Assembly (NCBI RefSeq): GCF_016862935.1
Contig: NZ_BONX01000007.1
Span: 1 to 64,000 of the forward strand
DNA length: 64,000 bases
Source of the DNA: Plantactinospora mayteni
GTDB taxonomy: Bacteria > Actinomycetota > Actinomycetes > Mycobacteriales > Micromonosporaceae
Direction: 5' to 3'
Shown piece after piece: positions 58,083-64,000 of the stretch (the stretch's first letter is position 1; every line of letters starts with the position of its first letter). The notes under the pieces are model-generated. The model was given only the letters and a program-made list of their open reading frames with translations. It did no database searches and had not been told where the DNA came from. Position numbers and translations under genes: made by a program.

Positions 58083-58133
58083 CAAATGACGTAGCTGGAC
58101 CCGCCCCGACCGGCCATGCCGGCCCGTCATTTG
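58083..58133. terminator. Large inverted repeat after the isomerase gene
   Basis: CAAATGACG (58083-58091) and CGTCATTTG (58125-58133) are perfectly complementary, with an inner CCGGC-CAT-GCCGG hairpin. It lies 70 bases after the isomerase stop, before the UGSC operon. It may be a terminator or an operator. Confidence 0.5.
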
Positions 58134-58164
58134 CGTATCGACCCCGCCCGGCCGGCTTCCCTAT

Positions 58165-58194
58165 TTTCTACCTGACAGGTTTCTACCCGACGGG
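58165..58194. promoter_or_regulatory. Direct repeat upstream of UGSC operon
   Basis: TTTCTACCTGACAGG (58165-58179) is followed directly by TTTCTACCCGACGGG (58180-58194), 13 of 15 bases matching, about 50 bases before the UGSC start. Adjacent direct repeats are a common layout for a regulator site. Confidence 0.55.
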
Positions 58195-58242
58195 ACAGGA
58201 CGGCTGGCGGCATCACGGAATCCGGGGAGGATCGTCACCACG

Positions 58243-58779
58243 ATGGCATTCGAACCACTGATCGATCCGACCGGTAACGGCGATCTCACCTCGAACACCA
58301 CTCTGGCGCCCCGGCCGGGAACATTACGCGGCCGTACTCTCGGCCTGTTGAACAATACGAAGCCGAATGCGGCGGTCCTGCTCCAGGAAGTCGGCGAACA
58401 ACTCAAGCGCGGATACGGCGTACGCGAGGTAATTCTCTACACCAAGCCCTATTTCGGTACGCCGGTCGAGCAGACCCAGGTCGAGCGGATCGTGCAGGAG
58501 TGTGATTTCGCCGTCGCGGCGGTCGGCGATTGAGGCTCGTGCAGCGCGGCCAGTCTGGCCGACGGAGTTCTGCTCGAACGTGCCGGGATCCCGGCGGTGA
58601 GCGTCTGCACCGACGCCTTCCGGGTGCCCGCCGACGCGATGGCCAGGGCGCTCGGGTTCCCCGGCTTCGAGTACGTGACCGTTCCGCATCCGGTGGCCAG
58701 CCTGACGCTGCCCGAGGTACAGGAGAGGGTTCGAGAGATGATGCCCCGGCTGCTGCGGATCCTGGGAGTGGAGCAGTGA
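58243..58779 (+). CDS. UGSC-family selenoprotein (in-frame UGA)
   Basis: ATG 58243 starts AFEPLIDPTGNGDLTSNTTL; the frame reaches VQECDFAVAAVGD, then TGA at 58,531-58,533, and continues without a break as GSCSAASLADGVLLERAGIP to TGA at 58,779. UGA read as selenocysteine gives the family hallmark U-G-S-C and a 178-aa protein of normal family length. A SECIS-like hairpin lies directly downstream. The sequence after the UGA keeps strong coding bias (TDAFRVPADAMARALGFPGF). Function of UGSC proteins is not established; a redox role is likely. The downstream start is coupled by GTGA. If the host lacks selenocysteine machinery, this would be a nonsense mutation instead. Confidence 0.85.
58534..58561 (+). 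promoter_or_regulatory. SECIS-like hairpin after UGA
   Basis: Thirteen bases after the UGA, CGGCC (58547-58551) and GGCCG (58557-58561) pair around the loop AGTCT, which has the G-T (G-U) in the apex. This is close to the bacterial SECIS layout of fdhF, where the stem starts 11 bases after UGA with GU in the loop. Confidence 0.7.
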
Positions 58780-59954
58780 CCACCGCCGCTGCCCGCCAGG
58801 TGGCGGACCCGAACCGGGTGGCGGAGCCGGCGCGGATGGCGGATCCGGCCGGAGTGGGAGTGGCGGATCCGGAGCCGGCGGCGGAGGTGCCGAACGCGTT
58901 CGACCCGGTCTCGGCGCGGCAGGTGATCGAGCACTACTACGACCAGGGCTGGACCGACGGGCTGCCGGTGGTGCCCTGCTCGGAAAGCCTGCTCGCCGAG
59001 TTCCTCGCCCAGGTGGACGCCGACCCGGACGAGACCGTCTTCGCGATGCCGCACCTCAACCGGACCTGCTCGGTACGGCTCGCCGCGGTCAACGCCGCGA
59101 TGGCCGGCTGCCGCCCGGAGTACTTCCCGGTGGTGCTGGCGGCCTGGGCGGCGCTGACCGAGGAGGGGTACGCCGGCAGGGGCATCTGGCAGAGCACCAC
59201 CGGCAACGGCACCATGCTGGTGGTGAACGGACCGGCCCGGGAGCGGCTCGGCATCAACAGCCGGGGCAACATCTTCGGCTCCGGCTTCCGGGCGAACGCG
59301 ACGATCGGTCGGGCCATCCGGCTGACCGCGATCAACGCCTTCGGGCTCCGCCCGCACGTCCTCGACCAGGCCACCCAGGGGACCCCGGCGAAGTACACCT
59401 GCTGCATTGCGGAGAACGAGGAGGAGAGCCCCTGGCCGGCGCTGCCCGCCGAACTCGGCTTCCCGGCCGGGGAGAGCACGGTGACCGCGATGATGACCCG
59501 CTCGGTGGTGCACATCGAGGCCCGGCACACGATCGAGGCGGACCAGTTGCTGAACGACCTCGCCAACACGGTGGCCCGGACCGGCGCGCTGGTGCACGAG
59601 ACGATCAGCGCCTGCGTCGTACTGGGGCCGGAGCACGCGCACCTGCTGGCCCGGACCGGTCTGTCCAAAGCGGACGTACGCCGGGCGCTCTTCGGCCGGG
59701 CGGTGCACAGCCGGGCGTCGCTGGACGCGGTCGGCAAGGGCGCGGTCTCCCGGAACACCCGCTGGCGGATTCCCCGGGACCACCCGGACGCGGTACTGGA
59801 CGGCGAGACGGACCAGGTCCGGGTGCTCAACTCCCCGGACGCGGTGCTGGTCGTCGTCGCCGGTGCCTCCAACGCGGGCGTCTCGGCGGTGGCCGAGACG
59901 TTCGGACCCCGCGGTGGTCGCCCGGCCACCGCCCGAGTGAAGGATGCGCGATGA
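58776..59954 (+). CDS. Conserved UGSC-associated protein (392 aa)
   Basis: GTG 58776 overlaps the UGSC stop by 4 bases. The product begins with a low-complexity stretch (VADPNRVAEPARMADPAGVG) of about 40 residues, then a conserved domain with YDQGWTDGLPVVPCSESLLA, FAMPHLNRTCSVRLAAVNAA, MAGCRPEYFPVVLAAWAALT, NSRGNIFGSGFRANATIGRA and PAKYTCCIAENEEESPW. The GWTDGLPVVP start and the MAGCRPE and CIAENEE blocks mark a family that in my recollection is often encoded beside, or fused to, UGSC domains. The conserved cysteines could take part in redox chemistry with the selenoprotein. Its activity is unknown. The next gene overlaps by 4 bases. Confidence 0.75.
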   Translation: MTTAAARQVADPNRVAEPARMADPAGVGVADPEPAAEVPNAFDPVSARQVIEHYYDQGWTDGLPVVPCSESLLAEFLAQVDADPDETVFAMPHLNRTCSVRLAAVNAAMAGCRPEYFPVVLAAWAALTEEGYAGRGIWQSTTGNGTMLVVNGPARERLGINSRGNIFGSGFRANATIGRAIRLTAINAFGLRPHVLDQATQGTPAKYTCCIAENEEESPWPALPAELGFPAGESTVTAMMTRSVVHIEARHTIEADQLLNDLANTVARTGALVHETISACVVLGPEHAHLLARTGLSKADVRRALFGRAVHSRASLDAVGKGAVSRNTRWRIPRDHPDAVLDGETDQVRVLNSPDAVLVVVAGASNAGVSAVAETFGPRGGRPATARVKDAR

Positions 59955-60202
59955 GCACTGAGCAGAAGGATCCGGCCCTGGACGCCGCGTTCGCCGACAT
60001 CGTGACCGTGCTGGCCCGGGACGGTTACGCCGCCGCCTGGGAACTGGACCCCGACGGCGCGGTGACCTTCCGGGTCGCCGCCACCGAGAACGCCTGCGCC
60101 GAGTGCCTCGTCCCGGCCCCGGTGATGGAGGCCATCCTGGGCAGCGCGCTGGAGGGCACCGGCTACCGGGTCGGCCGGGTCGAACTCCCCGCCGAGCACT
60201 GA
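59951..60202 (+). CDS. Small CxxC protein of the UGSC cluster (83 aa)
   Basis: ATG 59951 overlaps the preceding stop (ATGA). The 83-aa product starts STEQKDPALDAAFADIVTVL and has helix-strand layout with WELDPDGAVTFRVAATENAC, the dithiol motif CAEC, and LVPAPVMEAILGSALEGTGY. The short CxxC suggests a redox or metal role, perhaps a partner of the upstream selenoprotein. The arrangement (helix, strands, CxxC, helix) is reminiscent of NifU-like C-terminal domains, but the match is weak. It is probably co-translated with its neighbours. Confidence 0.7.
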   Translation: MSTEQKDPALDAAFADIVTVLARDGYAAAWELDPDGAVTFRVAATENACAECLVPAPVMEAILGSALEGTGYRVGRVELPAEH

Positions 60203-60259
60203 CCCTTCCCATCCGACCAGCCCGGCCGCGCCCGCCGCCACCCGGGTGAAAGGCGATCC

Positions 60260-61798
60260 ATGGCAATCCGAGAGTCCCAGATCAGCGAACCGGCCCGCGC
60301 CACCCCGGTACGCGGCGAGTACGACGTGGTGGTGGTCGGCGGTGGTCCGGCCGGGTTGATGGCCGCCGCGGCGGCGGCCCGGACTGGCCGCTCGACGATC
60401 CTGCTGGAGCGGTACGGCTTCCTCGGCGGGGCCGGCACGATGGGTGGACTGAGCACCTTCTGCGGGCTGCACGCCCGGGTGCACGGCGAGCACCGCCGGG
60501 TGGTCCGGGGACTCACCGACGAACTGCTGGACCGGCTGGCGCGGATGGACGGGCTGAACGCCCCGCACCTCTCCGTCGCCGACCGGATCATGGCGCAGGC
60601 GTTCGACATCTCGGCGTACAAGATGGCCGCCGACGACCTCGTACTGGCCGGCGGCGGCAAGCTGCTCTTCCACGCGATGGCGGTCGGGGTGTCGATGGCC
60701 GACCCGACCGAGATCGACGCGGTGATCGTCGAGTCGAAGTCCGGCCGCAGCGCCATCCGGGGGCGGGTCTTCGTCGACGCCTCCGGCGACGGCGACCTCG
60801 CGGCCTGGGCCGGAGCGCCGTACGAGGTCTCGCCGAAGCTGCTCTATCCGTCGCTGATGTTCCGGATCAACGGGGTGGATCCGGGCCGGGCCGGCGAGGC
60901 GTGGAAGACCGTCGCCCGGCTGATGGACGAGGCGGAACGGGCCGGTACGCACCGCTTCCCGCGTAAGAAGCCGATCGTGCGGCCGCAGCGTAACCCGCTG
61001 GAGTGGCGGGCCAACCTGACCCAGTTGAGCAATCCGGACGGCAGCGCGGTGGACGGCACCGACGTCGACGGGCTGACCCACGGCGAGATCCAGGGCCGCC
61101 GGCAGGTACGGGACGCCTTCGCCTTCATCCGCGAGCACACCCCCGGCTTCGAGGACTCGTACGTCGTCGACCTCTCGCCGCAGATCGGCATCCGGGAGAC
61201 CCGGCGGATCGTCGGCCCGTACCAGCTCACCGAGGACGACATCCTGGACTGCGTCGACTTCCCGGACACCATCGGGGTGAACGGCTGGCCGGTGGAGGCA
61301 CACGTCGCCGGGGACGTCGAGTTCCGGTTCCCCCGCGCCGACCTGGCGTCCCGCGGGTTCAACCAGCTCCCGTACCGGATGATGCTGCCGCAGGTGGTGC
61401 AGAACCTCCTCGTGGCCGGCCGGTGCGCCTCGATGACCCAGCGTGGCCAGTCCTCGGCCCGGGTCACCGGGCCGTGCTTCGCGATGGGTCAGGCCGCCGG
61501 CACCGCCGCCGACCTCGCCCTCTCGGCCGGGGTCCCGCTGCGCGACGTCGACGTGGCGACGCTGCGCGAGCGGCTGGCCGACGACGGCGCCTACCTCGGC
61601 ACCGACCTCCCGCCGGACCGGGACACCGCAGCCGGCACCGACCTCCCGCCGGACCGGGGCATTGCGGCCGGCACCGATCTGCCACCGGACCGGGTCGCCG
61701 CGGCCGGCATCGACGGCGGGCTGGGCCGGGATTTCATGCCCGGCGCCGACGGCGGGCCGGAGGTCGCCCGGACCGGCGGTACGGGGCAGCGCCGATGA
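60260..61798 (+). CDS. FAD-dependent oxidoreductase
   Basis: ATG 60260 starts AIRESQISEPARATPVRGEY and the 512-aa product has the Rossmann motif DVVVVGGGPAGLMAAAAAAR (about residue 23), ILLERYGFLGGAGTMGGLST, a typical FAD_oxidored-family block, and RVFVDASGDGDLAAWAGAPY as the second FAD contact. Later are QIGIRETRRIVGPYQLTEDD and LLVAGRCASMTQRGQSSARV. The last 50 residues contain three 12-residue repeats (GTDLPPDRxxAA). This family includes enzymes with dicarboxylate-like substrates; the substrate here is unknown. The stop overlaps the IlvD-like ATG by 4 bases, so it is coupled to the dehydratase. Confidence 0.8.
   Translation: MAIRESQISEPARATPVRGEYDVVVVGGGPAGLMAAAAAARTGRSTILLERYGFLGGAGTMGGLSTFCGLHARVHGEHRRVVRGLTDELLDRLARMDGLNAPHLSVADRIMAQAFDISAYKMAADDLVLAGGGKLLFHAMAVGVSMADPTEIDAVIVESKSGRSAIRGRVFVDASGDGDLAAWAGAPYEVSPKLLYPSLMFRINGVDPGRAGEAWKTVARLMDEAERAGTHRFPRKKPIVRPQRNPLEWRANLTQLSNPDGSAVDGTDVDGLTHGEIQGRRQVRDAFAFIREHTPGFEDSYVVDLSPQIGIRETRRIVGPYQLTEDDILDCVDFPDTIGVNGWPVEAHVAGDVEFRFPRADLASRGFNQLPYRMMLPQVVQNLLVAGRCASMTQRGQSSARVTGPCFAMGQAAGTAADLALSAGVPLRDVDVATLRERLADDGAYLGTDLPPDRDTAAGTDLPPDRGIAAGTDLPPDRVAAAGIDGGLGRDFMPGADGGPEVARTGGTGQRR
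61598..61705 (+). repeat. Three 36-bp tandem repeats at the 3' end of the FAD oxidoreductase gene
   Basis: Units at 61,598, 61,634 and 61,670 begin GGCACCGACCTCCCGCCG (third: GGCACCGATCTGCCACCG) and encode GTDLPPDR followed by four variable residues. They extend the C-terminus beyond the usual family end. Confidence 0.85.
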
Positions 61799-63501
61799 GC
61801 CGGCCGCTGCGCAGCAACTTCGAGCCGGGTACCACCCGGTGGGCGATGCGCCGGGCCCAGTGGCGGGCGATGGGGCTGAGCGCCGAGGACGAGGTCAAGC
61901 CGAAGATCGCGATCGTGAACAGCTCGTCCGGGCTGGCGAGCTGCTTCAGCCACCTGGACGGCATCGTCGCACCGCTCAAGGCGGCGATCAGGTCGGCCGG
62001 CGGGGTGCCGTTCGAGGTACGCACCGCCGCACCGAGCGACGCGATCACCAGCGCGGGCCGGGCCGGCCAGTACATCCTGCCCAGCCGGGACCTGGTGGTG
62101 CACGACATCGAGGTGGCGGTCGAGGGGGCCCAGCTCGACGGCATGGTCTGCCTCGCCTCCTGCGACAAGACCGCGCCCGCACACCTGATGGCCGCCGCCC
62201 GGCTCGACCTGCCGACCATCGTGCTGGCCTGTGGCTACCAGGCGACCGGCCGCTATCGGGGCGAACACGTCGACTTCGAGGACATCTTCCTGCGGGCCGG
62301 GCACGTCGCCAGCGGCCGGCTCACCGTCGCCGAACTCGGCGAGATGAGTGAGTGCGCGATCGGCGGCCCCGGGGTCTGCGCCGGGATGGGTACCGCCAAC
62401 TCGATGCACATCGCCTGCGAGGCGCTCGGGATGGCGATGGCCGGCAGCACCCCGGTACGGGCCAACGGCGACCGGATGTGGCGGGCGGTGCAGGCGGCCG
62501 GTACCCGGATCGTGGAGCTGGTCACCGAGGACGTCCGGCCGAGGCAGATCCTCACCCCGGACGCGTTCCGCAACGCGGTGACCGCGATCCTGGCGGTCAG
62601 CGGTTCGGTCAACTGCCTCAAGCATCTCCAGGCGGTCGCCGTGGAGGCCGGCCGCGACGTCGACATCTGGCGCCTCTTCGAGGAACTGGCCGGCGACGTA
62701 CCGCTGCTGACCGGGGTCAAGCCGAACGGCGACCGGCACGTCGACGAGTTCGAGGACGCGGGCGGCACCCCGGCGCTGCTGAAGCAGCTCGCGCCGCTGC
62801 TCCGGCTGGACGCGCCCACCGTCACCGGGCCCCGGCTCGGCGAACTGCTGTCGGACGTGCGGGTGGCCGACCCCGAGGTGATCCGCCCACTGGAGGACCC
62901 GCTGGCCCGGCATCCGGCCATCGTCGTGGTCCGCGGCTCGCTGGCGCCGGACGGAGCGATCATCAAGCGTACGGTCGCCGACGACGCCCCGCTGCGGTTC
63001 CGGGGCCCGGCCCGGGTCTTCACCTCCCGCGAGGAGGGACTGACCGCGATCCGGCGCGGCGACGTACGCCGGGGCGAGGTACTGGTGCTGCGCGGGCTCG
63101 GCCTGCGCGGCTCGCCCGGGATGGGGCTGACCTCCGCCTTCGTCTTCGCGCTGGACGGCGCTGGCCTCGGCGAACACGTTGCCGTGATCACCGACGGGCA
63201 GCTCTCCGGCCTGGTCAACAAGGGGCTGGTGGTCGGCGAGGTGGCGCCGGAGGCGGCGACCGGCGGCCCGTTGGGGCTGGTCGAGGAGGGCGACGAGATC
63301 CTGGTCGACGTACCGGAGCGCCGCGTCGACCTGCTGGTGGACGAGAAGATCCTCGCCGCGCGCCGAGATCGACTCCCGCCACTCGTCCCGGCCGTCGGCT
63401 GCGGCTGGCTCGACGTGTACGCCCGCGAGGTCGGCCCGCTGACCGAGGGCGCCACCCTCGGCGGCCGGCCACCGCAAGCGACCGCCGACAGCGGTGGCTG
63501 A
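61795..63501 (+). CDS. IlvD/Edd family dehydratase
   Basis: ATG 61795 overlaps the oxidoreductase stop by 4 bases (ATGA). The 568-aa product has the IlvD/Edd pattern: NSSSGLASCFSHLDGIVAPL, PSRDLVVHDIEVAVEGAQLD, VCLASCDKTAPAHLMAAARL with the CDK cysteine, SECAIGGPGVCAGMGTANSM with the second cluster cysteine, and later RGSLAPDGAIIKRTVADDAP and AVITDGQLSGLVNKGLVVGE. The family binds a [2Fe-2S] or [4Fe-4S] cluster and dehydrates dihydroxy acids or sugar acids. Here the context (no valine genes) favours a sugar- or hydroxy-acid dehydratase rather than the branched-chain enzyme. Conserved cluster cysteines are present. Confidence 0.85.
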   Translation: MSRPLRSNFEPGTTRWAMRRAQWRAMGLSAEDEVKPKIAIVNSSSGLASCFSHLDGIVAPLKAAIRSAGGVPFEVRTAAPSDAITSAGRAGQYILPSRDLVVHDIEVAVEGAQLDGMVCLASCDKTAPAHLMAAARLDLPTIVLACGYQATGRYRGEHVDFEDIFLRAGHVASGRLTVAELGEMSECAIGGPGVCAGMGTANSMHIACEALGMAMAGSTPVRANGDRMWRAVQAAGTRIVELVTEDVRPRQILTPDAFRNAVTAILAVSGSVNCLKHLQAVAVEAGRDVDIWRLFEELAGDVPLLTGVKPNGDRHVDEFEDAGGTPALLKQLAPLLRLDAPTVTGPRLGELLSDVRVADPEVIRPLEDPLARHPAIVVVRGSLAPDGAIIKRTVADDAPLRFRGPARVFTSREEGLTAIRRGDVRRGEVLVLRGLGLRGSPGMGLTSAFVFALDGAGLGEHVAVITDGQLSGLVNKGLVVGEVAPEAATGGPLGLVEEGDEILVDVPERRVDLLVDEKILAARRDRLPPLVPAVGCGWLDVYAREVGPLTEGATLGGRPPQATADSGG

Positions 63502-63632
63502 ACAGGTGGCGACAGCGGCGGCTGATGAGCCAGTGGCGGTGGCGGTGGGCACTTGACGATCGCCATATCCTGGTCGAACCACGTTGTCGCTGGTCAGCGC
63601 GGCAATCGTCGGCCGGCGGGACAGGAAGGACC

Positions 63633-64000
63633 ATGACGACGGCGCTACCGCGAGCCCGGACCGGGGCCGCCGCCCCGGGGCCCGAGTTCGCGCTGCTCCA
63701 GGCCGTCGGACGGGTCGCGGCCGGCGGGCTGGCGCTGCTGGACGAGCGGCACCGGGTGGTCTGGCTCAGCCCCGGCGCGGCCAGCCTCTTCGGTGAGCCG
63801 GCGTCGGAACTGCTCGGCCGGCCCTGGCCGTGGGAGCTGACCCCGCTCGACGACACCCCACCGGACCACCCGGCACCAACAGAGCCCGGCGACGCCGCCG
63901 ACCTTCCTGGCGGAGCGCCCACCGACCTGCCCAGCCAGGCGCTCACGCATCTCGACGGCCAGACGCTGGCGAATCTGCCCGGCCGGGCGCTCACAGATCC
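63633..64000 (+). CDS. PAS-like domain protein, cut by the right window edge
   Basis: ATG 63633 has AGGAAGGA upstream; the frame is open to the window end (122 codons visible). The product starts TTALPRARTGAAAPGPEFAL and has a PAS-like segment, LLQAVGRVAAGGLALLDERH, RVVWLSPGAASLFGEPASEL and LGRPWPWELTPLDD, as found at the N-terminus of sensor regulators and histidine kinases. The following part is repeat-like (DLPGGAPTDLPSQALTHLDG, TLANLPGRALTD). It is probably the regulator of the upstream catabolic operon, inferred from position; the output domain is outside the window. Confidence 0.65.
   Translation, partial: MTTALPRARTGAAAPGPEFALLQAVGRVAAGGLALLDERHRVVWLSPGAASLFGEPASELLGRPWPWELTPLDDTPPDHPAPTEPGDAADLPGGAPTDLPSQALTHLDGQTLANLPGRALTD

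Noticed and set aside
1-64000. CRISPR arrays and rRNA genes
   Set aside because: No regularly spaced direct repeats of CRISPR type and no rRNA-like sequence were seen on either strand; the (TGAACCC)6 array is contiguous and without spacers.

Overview
The base composition (strongly GC-rich, GC-rich third codon positions, many GTG starts and 4-base ATGA/GTGA overlaps) and the gene families point to an actinomycete, most likely in or near the Micromonosporaceae. That placement is inference from gene content, not from a marker gene.

Positions 1 to about 49,480 look like the right-hand part of a large integrated mobile element. It enters from the left edge and ends in a large serine integrase whose last codons lie inside the 3' end of a tRNA-Leu(GAG) gene. 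The left part (1-5,561 and 15,508-19,757) holds element housekeeping genes: a replication-relaxation protein, a sigma-like factor, winged-helix and zinc-ribbon proteins, a secreted lysozyme/M23 cell-wall hydrolase and a ComM/YifB-type ATPase. They carry similar ribosome binding sites and are often separated by perfect GC-rich hairpins.

Inside the hydrolase gene sits a second mobile element of 9,946 bp (5,562-15,507). Removing it restores one frame of 356 codons. It encodes two overlapping tyrosine recombinases in a Tn554-like arrangement, the second fused in frame to an intact paralogue of the hydrolase it disrupted. Its cargo is a protein with a HEPN-like RNxxxH motif, a STAND-type ATPase with a helical-repeat tail, and a two-TM protein translationally coupled to the ATPase. 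This nested element is the best candidate here for an undescribed conflict or defence system.

From 19.8 to 22.6 kb lie decayed and immunity-like genes (a frameshifted nucleotidyltransferase, a SUKH protein, an ankyrin fragment). A complete Tad/Flp-type pilus operon follows on the minus strand (22,833-32,345): SAF protein, TadZ, TadA, TadB, TadC, Flp-like pilin, three TadE-like pseudopilins, a LysM/BTAD membrane protein and a prepilin peptidase. One pseudopilin contains a perfect 99-bp tandem duplication. Positions 32.3-49.5 kb are cargo: transposase remnants, two paralogous XRE regulators, an XRE/ImmA-IrrE/membrane-protein set, an ABM-like protein, a P450, a ParA-like ATPase, secreted proteins, and finally the integrase.

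To the right of the tRNA is probably host chromosome. After a broken RidA-like gene comes a sulfonate sulfur-scavenging locus (FMN reductase, SsuB, SsuC, SsuA and divergent SsuD). Next is a catabolic cluster: a GalB-like hydratase, a 4-carboxy-4-hydroxy-2-oxoadipate aldolase-like protein and a muconolactone-isomerase-like protein, then a UGSC-family selenoprotein with an in-frame UGA and a SECIS-like hairpin, two associated proteins, an FAD oxidoreductase and an IlvD/Edd dehydratase. The window ends inside a PAS-like regulator. Several genes in this right-hand part carry short tandem repeats at their ends.
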